Shown piece by piece: positions 18,088-26,690 of a DNA stretch of 64,000 nucleotides (positions are counted from its first letter, which is position 1; every line of letters starts with the position of its first letter). The stretch is taken from the NCBI GenBank assembly GCA_023419605.1, contig JAEZXR010000103.1:1-64000 (forward strand). Reading direction: 5' to 3'. This DNA is from Bacillota bacterium (GTDB taxonomy: Bacteria; Bacillota; Clostridia; Acetivibrionales; JAEZXR01). The notes below the pieces were generated by a model that made no database searches, was not told the DNA's origin, and saw nothing but the letters and a program-made list of their open reading frames with translations. The position numbers were made by a program, and so were the translations under genes.

Positions 18088-19437
18088 CTAGCCCAATCGC
18101 TCCTCGATCAGCTTCACCAGCTCTACAGCCCTGTCGGTAATGTACTGCTGATCCTTACCCTCGATCATAACCCTTACGAGGGGCTCTGTCCCGGAAGGCC
18201 TGATGAGCACTCTTCCCTCTCCATGGAATTCCGTTTCCAGTTCCTTGCACTTCTGTGCAATGACTTCATCCTCCATGTAATTGTGCTTTTTCTCATTGCT
18301 TACCTTTGCATTTTTCAGCACCTGCGGCAGAATCTGCATCGTAGAGGCAAGCTCTGAAAGCTTTTTACCCGTGGATTTTAGCACGTTCAAAAGCTGCAGC
18401 CCTGTAAGCAATCCATCTCCGGTGGTGTTATGTTCAAGGAAAATTACGTGTCCGGACTGTTCCCCTCCGAGCACATACCCTTTATCCAGCATTTCCTCCA
18501 GTACATACCGGTCTCCCACCTTGGTCTTCGCCAGGTTAAGACCCTCTTTCTTTGCCATGATATCGAACCCAAGGTTGCTCATGACCGTTGCAACAATGGT
18601 ATCCTTCGGGAGCTTTCCCTTTTTCTTTAACTCCAGTCCGATAATGGCCATAATCTGGTCACCATCCACTACATTCCCCTTCTCATCCACTGCCAGAACA
18701 CGGTCTGCATCCCCGTCAAAGGCCAGGCCGATATCTGCACCTGCCTCAAGGACAAATTCCTTTAGCTGTTTCATATGCGTCGAACCACAGTTGTCATTGA
18801 TATTGATTCCGTCAGGTTCGTTATTAATTACACTGACCTCGACACCCAACTCGTACAGAGTATAGGGAGCCACCTGGTATGAAGCACCATTGGCGCAGTC
18901 GATAGCAACTTTCAGACCCTTAAAGTCTTCGTCTACGGTCTTTTTCAGGAAAGCTACATAATCATCCAGTGCGGATTCCATGATGCTTTTCCTTCCAACT
19001 TCCTTTCCCGTGGGCTTTGGAAGCTCCTCTGCATTGTCCAGGATAATAGCTTCAATTTTTTCCTCTATGGCATCCGAAAGTTTATACCCATTTCCATTAA
19101 AAAATTTGATTCCATTAAATTCATAAGGATTGTGGGAAGCAGAAATCACAACACCTGCATCCGCATTATAGAACCTCGTAAGGTAAGCAATCGCAGGTGT
19201 AGGCATTACTCCCAGACATACCGCCTCGGCTCCTACAGAGCAGATTCCGGCTACCAACGCTGCTTCAAGCATATCTCCCGATATCCGGGTATCCATTCCA
19301 ACGAGAATCCGGGGAGTATGTTTCGTTTCCCCTGTCAGAACATAAGCACCCGCCTGCCCCAGCTTATATGCCAGATCGGCAGTTAACTCCCTATTAGCAA
19401 TTCCTCTCACACCATCCGTCCCAAAAAGACGTCCCAT
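18088..19437 (-). CDS. glmM: phosphoglucosamine mutase GlmM
   Basis: GlmM interconverts glucosamine-6-phosphate and glucosamine-1-phosphate, using the GlmS product. The 449 residues begin MGRLFGTDGVRG and contain the phosphoserine loop VVISASHNP (Ser101), the metal loop AFDGDADR and the C-terminal phosphate-binding RPSGTEPLVRV. The ATG at 19437 is correct: it gives the family length, and the 23-codon extension upstream reads through a heptamer repeat. In Firmicutes glmM is part of the cdaA-cdaR-glmM operon, and GlmM binds and inhibits CdaA in several species. Here an FAD-dependent dehydrogenase gene separates it from cdaR. Confidence 0.97.
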   Translation of the reverse strand: MGRLFGTDGVRGIANRELTADLAYKLGQAGAYVLTGETKHTPRILVGMDTRISGDMLEAALVAGICSVGAEAVCLGVMPTPAIAYLTRFYNADAGVVISASHNPYEFNGIKFFNGNGYKLSDAIEEKIEAIILDNAEELPKPTGKEVGRKSIMESALDDYVAFLKKTVDEDFKGLKVAIDCANGASYQVAPYTLYELGVEVSVINNEPDGININDNCGSTHMKQLKEFVLEAGADIGLAFDGDADRVLAVDEKGNVVDGDQIMAIIGLELKKKGKLPKDTIVATVMSNLGFDIMAKKEGLNLAKTKVGDRYVLEEMLDKGYVLGGEQSGHVIFLEHNTTGDGLLTGLQLLNVLKSTGKKLSELASTMQILPQVLKNAKVSNEKKHNYMEDEVIAQKCKELETEFHGEGRVLIRPSGTEPLVRVMIEGKDQQYITDRAVELVKLIEERLG

Positions 19438-19458
19438 TTTAAAACCCCCTGTAAAAAA

Positions 19459-19494
19459 GTTGACAGTTGACAGAGGACAATTGACAGTGTCAAC
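19459..19494. repeat. heptamer repeat (GTTGACA type) before glmM
   Basis: GTTGACA, GTTGACA, GAGGACA and ATTGACA follow each other in perfect 7-base phase at 19459-19486. An inverted TGTCAAC (19488-19494) can pair with the first units. It lies about 20 bases upstream of the glmM start. Confidence 0.7.
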
Positions 19495-19620
19495 TGCATT
19501 TACCAATCCATTTTGTATACTCTATTCTATGTACTCCCAATACGTACAGTAACTATTATAACTTTTAGTGAATGTTTTAACAAGAACAAAAAAGTTACAG
19601 CATCTCCTATTCCTCGTTAA

Positions 19621-21210
19621 TTACCCATTGAAGCGGTAGGTTTTCACGATTTGCTCCGCGATTCGGATTCCGTCTACGGCGGCACTTACAATTCCACCTG
19701 CATACCCTGCACCCTCACCGGCAGGATAAAGACCTGCCACCCCTTCCGCTTCCAGCGTGTCTCCCCTGGGGATTCGTACAGGAGAAGAAGTCCTTGTTTC
19801 CACCCCTGTGAGGACTGCATCCTTCATTCCGAACCCGCGAAGTTTCCTATCAAAATAAGAAATGGACGCCTGCATGGACTTCGTGACGAAATCGGGCAGG
19901 CATTGATTTATATCGGCAGGTGTCACACTTCCTGTGTAGCTTGGCTTCACAGTTCCCAGGGATTTTGAGGCTCTCCCCTCCAGGAAATCCCCCAGTCGCT
20001 GCACAGGAGCGGAATTATTCCGTCCTCCTGCCTCAAAAGCCAGTCGTTCCCAATTCCTCTGGAATTGGATTCCCTGCAGCGGATGACTCCCGCCAAAGTC
20101 TCCCGGTTCCACGGAAACCACCCATGCACTGTTTGCATTCTCCCGGTTCCTGGCATATTCGCTCATACCATTGGTAACGATAGTGTCCGGCTCGGAAGCA
20201 GATGCAACCACCAGTCCACCCGGACACATGCAAAAAGAATAGGCGGTTCGATCTCCGGTCTTATAAAACAGTTGGTAATCCGCCGCCCCCAGCCTGGGAT
20301 GCGACGCTGAAGCACCATATTGGGCTGCATTGATCACCTCTTGCGGATGCTCAATTCTTACTCCGATAGAAAAAGGTTTTTGTGTAAAGTGAATACCTCC
20401 TTGAAAAAGAGCTTCAAAGGTATCCCTCGCACTGTGGCCGATGGCAAGCACTACCACCTCCGCAGGTATTTCCTCCCCACCGTTAACTACCACTCCCCGT
20501 ATCTGTCCATCTTTCACCTTCAAGTCTGTAACTTTGACTCCAAAACGGACTTCACCGCCATAACTCCGTATTCTTTCCCGCATATTGACAACCACTTGCT
20601 TCAGGACATCGGTCCCTATATGCGGCTTTGCCCTGTATAGGATTTCTTCATGGGCCCCGGATTTGTAAAACTCCTGAAGAACCTTCTCACACCGCCGGTC
20701 ATTAATCCTTGTGGTCAGCTTTCCGTCGGAGAAGGTCCCGGCTCCGCCCTCTCCGAACTGCACATTGCTTTCCGGGTTCAGCGTTCCGTTTTTCCAGTAT
20801 TCCTCTACTGTAAGGCTTCGTTTTTCAACCGGTTCTCCTCTTTCCAATACTATGGGGTTGTACCCGTTTTGAGCTAAAACAAGACCAGCAAACAATCCTG
20901 CTGGTCCTGTACCGATCACGATGGGCCGGGTATTTAATTGGCGGTTTCCGGGAGTCAGGGACTCCTCCGGCATCTCCTCCAACAACCGAACATCATTGTC
21001 CGAGGGTATCCGGATCTTTCCTTCCGTTTCGACAAGAAGGGAGTATACCATGTAAATGTCCGGCTTTTTTCTTGCATCGATGGATTCCTTTACTATCCTG
21101 AACCCCTTCATCTGGCTTCCTGAAAGCTTCAGTTTCCTCATGGCTGCCATCCCCAGTTCCTTTGGATCATGGTCCAGGGATAACTTTATATTGCTAACAA
21201 TAAACTTCAT
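19621..21210 (-). CDS. NAD(P)/FAD-dependent dehydrogenase of the COG2509 type
   Basis: This 529-residue predicted flavoprotein has unknown substrate. After about 90 residues (a small alpha/beta domain in this family) comes the FAD-binding signature VIGTGPAGLFAGLVLAQNG and then the VLERG acidic end of the Rossmann fold. FGEGGAGTFSDGKL, VVLAIGHSARDTF and a C-terminal GLYPAGEGAGYAGGI follow. Such proteins are common in Clostridia and cyanobacteria. The gene lies four bases past the end region of cdaR and before glmM, so it is inserted into the usual cdaA-cdaR-glmM operon. No function in cell-wall synthesis is established. Confidence 0.85.
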   Translation of the reverse strand: MKFIVSNIKLSLDHDPKELGMAAMRKLKLSGSQMKGFRIVKESIDARKKPDIYMVYSLLVETEGKIRIPSDNDVRLLEEMPEESLTPGNRQLNTRPIVIGTGPAGLFAGLVLAQNGYNPIVLERGEPVEKRSLTVEEYWKNGTLNPESNVQFGEGGAGTFSDGKLTTRINDRRCEKVLQEFYKSGAHEEILYRAKPHIGTDVLKQVVVNMRERIRSYGGEVRFGVKVTDLKVKDGQIRGVVVNGGEEIPAEVVVLAIGHSARDTFEALFQGGIHFTQKPFSIGVRIEHPQEVINAAQYGASASHPRLGAADYQLFYKTGDRTAYSFCMCPGGLVVASASEPDTIVTNGMSEYARNRENANSAWVVSVEPGDFGGSHPLQGIQFQRNWERLAFEAGGRNNSAPVQRLGDFLEGRASKSLGTVKPSYTGSVTPADINQCLPDFVTKSMQASISYFDRKLRGFGMKDAVLTGVETRTSSPVRIPRGDTLEAEGVAGLYPAGEGAGYAGGIVSAAVDGIRIAEQIVKTYRFNG

Positions 21211-21219
21211 ACTTTCCCT

Positions 21220-22416
21220 CTACTTTTTACTTATCTTGACTTCAACAAAATAGCTGTCCACCAGCTTAAGCTCCTGATTCAGCAGTGTTATTTTTACAGG
21301 TACCTTTTGTGTTCCTTCTCCCAGTCCGGCAAGGTCAATCGTCGGTCTCAAACTGTATGGATCGAGTACATTCAGTTCCTTCTGCTTTCCTTTTATGCCT
21401 GCATTGAAGCTTATAGTCAGTATCTCGTAATTGAAGGTATTTTCATCCATATTTAAAGTGATGAGGTCTTCCTTCTTAATGGGGAAGTCCTTTTGAACCA
21501 ATGCCTCCACCGATACATTCACTACCAGTTCCTTCGATGCGTCCACCAGTTTTACACCTTCCGGTACACGGAGGGTTGTTTTAATATCGGTGCTTTTACT
21601 TATATTATCGATGTTTACAGGTTCCGTGTTCAATTCCATAACGCTATCCAGCACTTCCGGAAGCCCTGTAATCCAAACTTTTTCCACACTGGCCTTATGG
21701 CTTATCTCAACAAAGTCCTTAGCCGGTTTTCCTTTCACCAGAGCCACCACGGGAACTTCCTTCGCCACTTCCACACTGACTTCCACCTCAAGGTTTTTGG
21801 CTGCCCCGGCAACTTCTTCCTCGTTTTTATTGTAGGCCTTGCATTCCTTCCTTATGACCATACTCTTCGCCAGGTTGTTCACATCAATGGTTGCCTTTAC
21901 ATTGGCAATGGAGTTAATCACCGATTCCAGCCCCTCCAGGGTAACCATTTCCGGAGCTGCAGCCATACGGATAATCTTATAGTTTTCCTTCACCTTTCCT
22001 ACAGGAACCAGTTCCACCTTAAAACTCTTTTTTATAACCTTATCGACTTCGACATTAATGGTCTTCGGGCGGACCTCTCCAATCTGGATTCCATCCTTAC
22101 GGCTTACAACCTCCACTCGGAGTTCCCTTTTTCCGGAATCCTTAATGGCGGAAAAGTCAACGGTCGCTTCCAGGTCACTGCCTGTGACAGCAGCAATTTG
22201 TTCCTTCCTGCCCTTCACTTCGACTTCAACGCTTTTGAGATAGTTTTTATTCCGTATGCCCAAACCTTTCTCATCCAACGTGTTCTCATTCAGCACCCGG
22301 ATCGGTACCGCAATGGATGTACTCTGGAAAGGGTTATCTATATTATTTAGCACAAACAGCCATAGAAGTACGGCAAAGAGTACTGATACAATTTTTATAG
22401 ATATATCCTTCTTCAT
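21220..22416 (-). CDS. cdaR: YbbR-domain regulator CdaR
   Basis: CdaR is a membrane-anchored regulator of the diadenylate cyclase CdaA. The protein has one N-terminal transmembrane helix (IKIVSVLFAVLLWLFVLNN) and then several extracellular YbbR repeats rich in VEVEVKG/VKATIDV beta strands. The ATG at 22416 has AGGTGA eight bases upstream, so I prefer it to a GTG ten codons earlier. In either case the gene begins at or inside the end of cdaA, indicating coupled translation. Confidence 0.92.
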   Translation of the reverse strand: MKKDISIKIVSVLFAVLLWLFVLNNIDNPFQSTSIAVPIRVLNENTLDEKGLGIRNKNYLKSVEVEVKGRKEQIAAVTGSDLEATVDFSAIKDSGKRELRVEVVSRKDGIQIGEVRPKTINVEVDKVIKKSFKVELVPVGKVKENYKIIRMAAAPEMVTLEGLESVINSIANVKATIDVNNLAKSMVIRKECKAYNKNEEEVAGAAKNLEVEVSVEVAKEVPVVALVKGKPAKDFVEISHKASVEKVWITGLPEVLDSVMELNTEPVNIDNISKSTDIKTTLRVPEGVKLVDASKELVVNVSVEALVQKDFPIKKEDLITLNMDENTFNYEILTISFNAGIKGKQKELNVLDPYSLRPTIDLAGLGEGTQKVPVKITLLNQELKLVDSYFVEVKISKK

Positions 22417-22424
22417 TAACTCGT

Positions 22425-23276
22425 TCACCTGGATTTCACCTTCCACAACGATATTTTCTTGTTGGGCGCGTTCTTTTCCAGCAAATTCTTATTCAACGCT
22501 TTTCTCAGGGTGTCGGATGTCAGATTTCTCGTAAGTCCTCCGTTTAGTGCAAAAGATATTTTTCCGGTCTCTTCGGATACAATCACAGCGATGCAATCCG
22601 AAACCTCCGTAATACCTAAAGCAGCCCGGTGACGGGTTCCCAATTCCTTACTCAGGTTTGGATTATCCGTCAGCGGAAGAAAACAGGCAGCCGCCTTTAT
22701 CTTGTTTTCTCTGATTACTACGGCACCATCATGCAAAGGCGTATTGGGTGTAAAAATATTTTCCAGCAGCTCACTTGAAATCATCGAATCAAGCTGAGTA
22801 CCCGTATTAATAATTTCACCGATTTTTGTTTCCCCTTCTATAACAATCAAGGCTCCCGTATAGGTCTTGGAAAGTGCTGTAGCAGCCTTGACAATCTCTT
22901 CAATCGCAGCAGTAGTCCGTATGGTATTGTTTTCCTCATCAAAACTGAAGAAATTCCTGAATTTGCTCCTTCCGATCTGCTCCAGCCCTCTTCGCAGCTC
23001 CGGTTGAAACAATACCACAATGGCAAATCCTATCAATTGATAGGATGTCTTAAGAATAAATTCAATGGTCCGAAGCCCCAGCAGCTGGCTCACATAAGCA
23101 GCGATAATAATGACCAGAACACCTTTAATCAATTGCCATGCCCGGGTTTCCCTCACGAGGAATATAAGCTTGTAAACCAGGTAGGAAACAATACTTATAT
23201 CAATAATAGCTCGTACAATGGATAGAGGGTCTCTAAATCCAACATAGTTCGCTATTGTATTTATAATTTCATTCAT
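22425..23276 (-). CDS. cdaA: diadenylate cyclase CdaA
   Basis: CdaA makes c-di-AMP from two ATP at the membrane and controls osmolyte, potassium and cell-wall homeostasis. The 283 residues include three N-terminal transmembrane helices (about 22-90) and a DAC domain with DGAVVIRE (183-190) and GTRHRAALG (213-221), the two catalytic signatures. The ATG at 23276 is chosen because GGTGG lies upstream and the protein then begins with the usual short helix. First gene of the cdaA-cdaR-(FAD)-glmM run. Confidence 0.96.
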   Translation of the reverse strand: MNEIINTIANYVGFRDPLSIVRAIIDISIVSYLVYKLIFLVRETRAWQLIKGVLVIIIAAYVSQLLGLRTIEFILKTSYQLIGFAIVVLFQPELRRGLEQIGRSKFRNFFSFDEENNTIRTTAAIEEIVKAATALSKTYTGALIVIEGETKIGEIINTGTQLDSMISSELLENIFTPNTPLHDGAVVIRENKIKAAACFLPLTDNPNLSKELGTRHRAALGITEVSDCIAVIVSEETGKISFALNGGLTRNLTSDTLRKALNKNLLEKNAPNKKISLWKVKSR

Positions 23277-23373
23277 TTTAATTCCACCAAACAAATCCGA
23301 CAAAACCTCACACCCTTACCAAAGCTAAATACTTTGACTGCATCTGAACAGAATTACACCCATTCTATCTAGA

Positions 23374-23403
23374 ATTATACCCTGTTTTCAGGTTGTTTGT
23401 AAA
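23374..23403 (-). promoter_or_regulatory. cdaA operon promoter
   Basis: On the minus strand TTTACA (23398-23403) and TATAAT (23374-23379) are 18 bases apart, about 100 bases upstream of cdaA. Confidence 0.6.
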
Positions 23404-23487
23404 TTTTTTTTGCAATTTTCCATAAAAAATATTATACAAAAATGTCTTTATTTTCATACCTATTTTAACTAAAGTGAACAAAAGTAG

Positions 23488-24348
23488 TTATACATTTCCC
23501 AAGTACACATATTTTAAATGTTTTAACGCCTCATCTCTCGCATTTTTCAAAGCATCGACGGGAGTCGGGGGTATATCGCGCATCTGATAGCTGGGGAAAA
23601 ATCTTGACAAATGCAGCGGTATATCTTCCGATATGGAGGAAAGCCAATGTGCCAGTTTGCCGATCTCCTCCCTGGAGTCATTCAGCCCCGGAATTACCAG
23701 CGTAGTAATTTCTACATGGCAGCGGGGAGCCGCAATTTCCACCGTACGCTTCACATCTTCAAGTCCACCCTTGCAGATATCGTGATAAAACCCCTGGGTA
23801 TAGCCCTTTACATCGATATTCATGGCATCAATGAAGGGTAATAATTCCTCCAATGGCTCAGGAGTGATAAAACCGTTGGTCACCAGTACATTATAAAGTC
23901 CTTTTTCCTTCACCAGCCTCGATGTATCATAAACGAACTCATACCATATGGAAGGTTCGTTATAGGTATAGGCGATACCGATGTTCCCTTCGCTTTTCAA
24001 TGCATAGGCTTTATCTGCAAGCTGATGGGGTGTTACTTCAGCAAGCTCGGGCTCCAGATGTGCGAGGGTCCAGTTCTGGCAAAAAGAGCATTTTAAGTTG
24101 CATCCGAATGTTCCGGCTGAAAGGATATAAGAGCCCGGGTGAAACCGGTATAACGGTTTTTTTTCGATGGGGTCCAAAGAAACGGAAGCAACTTTTCCAT
24201 AGTTCATGGAATATAATTCACCCTCGATGTTTTTCCTGGCTCTGCAAACACCAAGCCCTTCCGGCTTGATCACACAGTTATGGGGGCAGAGATAACAGTG
24301 CACCCGTCCATCGTCTTCTTTCTCAAAATACATTGCCATTTTGCCCAT
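23488..24348 (-). CDS. amrS: AmmeMemoRadiSam system radical SAM enzyme
   Basis: This 286-residue radical SAM protein has the cluster motif Cys83-X3-Cys87-X2-Cys90 (FGCNLKCSFCQNW). It also has an N-terminal cysteine set (Cys18, 21, 25, 35; CYLCPHNC) typical of the PflA-like AmrS group. A TYNEPSIWYEF segment and a VLVTNGF strand belong to the barrel. It is encoded directly after the fused Memo/LigB-AMMECR1 gene, giving the whole conserved but poorly understood three-component set. I cannot state its substrate. AAGGAG lies ahead of the ATG. Confidence 0.92.
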   Translation of the reverse strand: MGKMAMYFEKEDDGRVHCYLCPHNCVIKPEGLGVCRARKNIEGELYSMNYGKVASVSLDPIEKKPLYRFHPGSYILSAGTFGCNLKCSFCQNWTLAHLEPELAEVTPHQLADKAYALKSEGNIGIAYTYNEPSIWYEFVYDTSRLVKEKGLYNVLVTNGFITPEPLEELLPFIDAMNIDVKGYTQGFYHDICKGGLEDVKRTVEIAAPRCHVEITTLVIPGLNDSREEIGKLAHWLSSISEDIPLHLSRFFPSYQMRDIPPTPVDALKNARDEALKHLKYVYLGNV

Positions 24349-24385
24349 GATTTCATCTCCTTAACGACAGCCCCTATGTAGCTCT

Positions 24386-25774
24386 CTACTTGTGCCTCAC
24401 TACTTCAAACCTTTCCATCTCATACTTTTCCCCGGAACGTATTCCAGCTTTCTGCAGTGCGATGGATACCTGCTCTTCCGGAGTAGTAACCCCCTCAAGA
24501 TTCGGCAAAAGCAATCCGGAGCGTCTGCCGCTCCTTACGATAACTCCATACCGGATAACATCCAGCTGCTCCAACGACTCTATGGGCTCCGGTGCATGAA
24601 GCACATCCACACTGTATACCAAGTGCTCCAGTTCCTCCGGTCGTACAGGAGAAAAGCGAGGATCTTCGGTTCCGGCACTGATGGCGTTTTGCATGATTTC
24701 CTCAGCGATACTAACCCGGGTAGGTCCGATGGTTCCGATGCATCCTCTGAGCTGACCGAATTTCTTTAGGGAAACAAAGGTTCCAGCCCGGTTTTCAAGC
24801 ATTTCCTTCGGCAAATCCTTCGGAACTTCCACTATCCGTCCCTCTCTCACATAGGTTTCCAGAGTATTCCGAGCCAGATTGACATAAGGATTTTCTGTCT
24901 TCCCATTTTCTTCCTTAGCCCTTGTAAGAAGAGATCTTTCCGCCTTCCTGTCTCCAATAAAAAACCTTACTACTGAGTATCCTACACCAAAGGGACCTTC
25001 GTAGGAATAGACCTCCGGTCTCAATTCATATCCATCCAGAGCACCAAACATCATAAGAAATGAACGCAGCCCGCATTCTCCTGCCTGATCACAGAATCCT
25101 TCATCCATCCGAATAAGGGTGGAAATGTCCATTTTCTCCACACTATCCAGAAGAAGAGCGTCGAACTCCCTCCCCTTTGCACTGTATCCGTAAGGGGCAT
25201 CCTCCGACAATCGGTGAGACAGGTCACCGCTTGCAACAAACATGACCTCCTCGTCGCTATCCTCTATGGCTTTTTGAATGCATATTCCAAAAACATATAG
25301 CTGTTCAAAGGGCATTGCTGCTATGGAAATATGAACGAGCTTGAAATCACTGTATTCTCGATTTATAAAATACAAGGGCACTGCTGCCCCATGGTCAAGT
25401 TCCTTTGAAATGCGGTATTTCCCGGAAATAGTATCATCAATGCCGCCACAGGGGATATCCTTTTCCCTGGCTGCTTCAATAATCCGGTCCACCAGGTCCA
25501 GATTATTCTCAAAACGAAGCTTTACATCCTTTGCTCCAAATCTGGACATAGTGCCCTCCAGGGTCTCGGAGGAGGATATATAAATATAATCCTCAAATAC
25601 CGGCCCATGAGGCGTTGTTACGATAATGGTGGCAGGCCGCGCCTTCCCGATATCCGCGGCAGCTCTCTTTACAGCTTTAATCGTTTCAGCAGCTTCGGCT
25701 TCACCGCCTTTTCCCACCTCAGGTATAATAATCGGCGGGTGGGGAACCATATAGGAGCCGATGATCTTTCCCAT
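24386..25774 (-). CDS. amrA: fused LigB/Memo-type and AMMECR1 protein
   Basis: The protein has 462 residues from the ATG at 25774 (AGGAAGG upstream). Residues 1-265 resemble class III extradiol dioxygenase/Memo proteins (GSYMVPHPPIIIPEVGKG, TTPHGPVFEDYIY, FVASGDLSHRL). Residues about 290-455 are an AMMECR1 domain (AGTFVSLKKFGQLRGCIG, EDPRFSPVRPEELEHLVYSVDVL). This joins two components of the AmmeMemoRadiSam set in one polypeptide, with the radical SAM partner 37 bases downstream. A three-part modification pathway is implied, but the product is unknown to me. Confidence 0.9.
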   Translation of the reverse strand: MGKIIGSYMVPHPPIIIPEVGKGGEAEAAETIKAVKRAAADIGKARPATIIVTTPHGPVFEDYIYISSSETLEGTMSRFGAKDVKLRFENNLDLVDRIIEAAREKDIPCGGIDDTISGKYRISKELDHGAAVPLYFINREYSDFKLVHISIAAMPFEQLYVFGICIQKAIEDSDEEVMFVASGDLSHRLSEDAPYGYSAKGREFDALLLDSVEKMDISTLIRMDEGFCDQAGECGLRSFLMMFGALDGYELRPEVYSYEGPFGVGYSVVRFFIGDRKAERSLLTRAKEENGKTENPYVNLARNTLETYVREGRIVEVPKDLPKEMLENRAGTFVSLKKFGQLRGCIGTIGPTRVSIAEEIMQNAISAGTEDPRFSPVRPEELEHLVYSVDVLHAPEPIESLEQLDVIRYGVIVRSGRRSGLLLPNLEGVTTPEEQVSIALQKAGIRSGEKYEMERFEVVRHK

Positions 25775-25781
25775 ATACACA

Positions 25782-25883
25782 CTACCTTCCTGCAAATATC
25801 GAGTATCCGATCAAACTGAAGATACTCACGAAAAAAGCGATTACTGTGAGTAACGCTATCCACTTTACCAGATTTTTACTCAA
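25782..25883 (-). CDS. possible 33-residue single-helix membrane peptide
   Basis: A TTG-initiated frame (possibly starting three codons earlier at GTG 25892) encodes LSKNLVKWIALLTVIAFF and a further hydrophobic stretch ending GYSIFAGR. Its stop codon overlaps the ribosome binding site of the Memo/AMMECR1 gene seven bases downstream. The composition (KK/KW then about 20 hydrophobic residues) suits a membrane microprotein or leader. The initiation site is weak, so this stays tentative. Confidence 0.3.
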   Translation of the reverse strand: MSKNLVKWIALLTVIAFFVSIFSLIGYSIFAGR

Positions 25884-25975
25884 ACCCCTCACATCCTTAT
25901 TGTATATTCTTCCAATCTTTTATAGGTTTATCCCTATGTATTATATATAATTTTACGGGCAATATCAAAATATTA

Positions 25976-26004
25976 TTGATTTATATTCCAGGAAATGTTA
26001 TAAT
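25976..26004 (+). promoter_or_regulatory. promoter of the zinc-ribbon gene
   Basis: TTGATT (25976-25981) and TATAAT (25999-26004) are 17 bases apart. Transcription would start near 26011, leaving a 5' leader of about 110 bases. Confidence 0.7.
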
Positions 26005-26122
26005 TACATATATGCTATAGCTATAAAGTTCTTATTACCCGACTCAAATCGAAGTTTGTTTCCCGTGATGTATAAGAAGGTTTTATAGGCTAGCAGAAAT
26101 ATTTTTTTGGAGGTTCCATATC

Positions 26123-26320
26123 ATGGAAGACAAAACATTAGTTTGCAAAGATTGCAACGCCAACTTTACATTCACGGTGGGAGAACAGGAATTCTACGCT
26201 GAAAAGGGCTTCACAAACGAGCCGGCAAGATGCCCCGAGTGCAGAAAAGCAAGGAAAGCTACTATGCGTAGACCAAGCAACAACAACAACTTCGGCGGTA
26301 ACAGAGGAAGTCGTTGGTAA
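26123..26320 (+). CDS. small zinc-ribbon protein
   Basis: This 65-residue protein has Cys8-X2-Cys11 (LVCKDCNANFTFTVGEQEFY) and Cys38-X2-Cys41 (ARCPECRKARK), the probable zinc-ribbon family found across Firmicutes. A basic, Asn/Gly/Arg-rich tail follows (RRPSNNNNFGGNRGSRW), suggesting nucleic-acid binding. GGAGG is well placed before the ATG. It is a monocistronic plus-strand gene with its own promoter and terminator. Role unknown. Confidence 0.9.
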   Translation: MEDKTLVCKDCNANFTFTVGEQEFYAEKGFTNEPARCPECRKARKATMRRPSNNNNFGGNRGSRW

Positions 26321-26321
26321 T

Positions 26322-26346
26322 AAGAGGGTTGATACCCTCTTTTTAT
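26322..26346 (+). terminator. terminator of the zinc-ribbon gene
   Basis: AAGAGGGT and ACCCTCTT form a tight stem directly after the stop codon, followed by TTTTATTTG. Confidence 0.85.
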
Positions 26347-26411
26347 TTGTCCATTCACCTCTTTTATTTCTTCTTTCAATGATGCTTTAAGCATAATTTC
26401 CCATTCCACTT

Positions 26412-26525
26412 TTAGTAAAAAATATTCAGTATTTCATTCAAATTTTTATGGATTTTTACCATAGCTTTAATTTCAGAAAATGGTAAAATAAAACTAGGAC
26501 AGTAAACAATACTAACTTTTTTCAT
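26412..26525 (-). CDS. possible 37-residue small protein
   Basis: An excellent ribosome binding site (AAAGGAGG) lies six bases before an ATG. The frame runs 37 codons, MKKVSIVYCPSFILPFSEIK at the start and a Lys/Asn/Ile-rich end, to a TAA. It occupies the otherwise empty space between the zinc-ribbon gene and sdaAA. No family is recognised. Upstream AT-rich DNA holds possible promoter boxes. It may be a real small protein or a gene remnant. Confidence 0.4.
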   Translation of the reverse strand: MKKVSIVYCPSFILPFSEIKAMVKIHKNLNEILNIFY

Positions 26526-26576
26526 TTTGTTCCTCCTTTTGAACATATACTTTTATAATTTTATTTGACTTGAATG

Positions 26577-26634
26577 ATAAAGCACAGAAGAATCGGTATT
26601 ATCTTTAAATTTGATAGGTGCTTTATTTTTTTGT
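26577..26634 (+). terminator. possible second terminator
   Basis: ATAAAGCAC (26577-26585) and GTGCTTTAT (26619-26627) pair across a 33-base loop and are followed by TTTTTTT on the plus strand. The loop is long, so activity is uncertain. Confidence 0.35.
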
Positions 26635-26638
26635 GCAT

Positions 26639-26680
26639 AAATAACCCCCGGCACCCATTATGGGACACCGGGGGTTATTT
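26639..26680 (-). terminator. sdaAA terminator, possibly bidirectional
   Basis: AAATAACCCCCGG and CCGGGGGTTATTT form a perfect 13-bp stem just past the sdaAA stop, with T-rich flanks on both strands. Confidence 0.85.
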
Positions 26681-26690
26681 ATATCTCTTT

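Noticed and set aside
19541..19552. AATACGTACAGT as an AraR box
   Set aside because: Only the inner six bases match, and the nearby genes have no link to arabinose.
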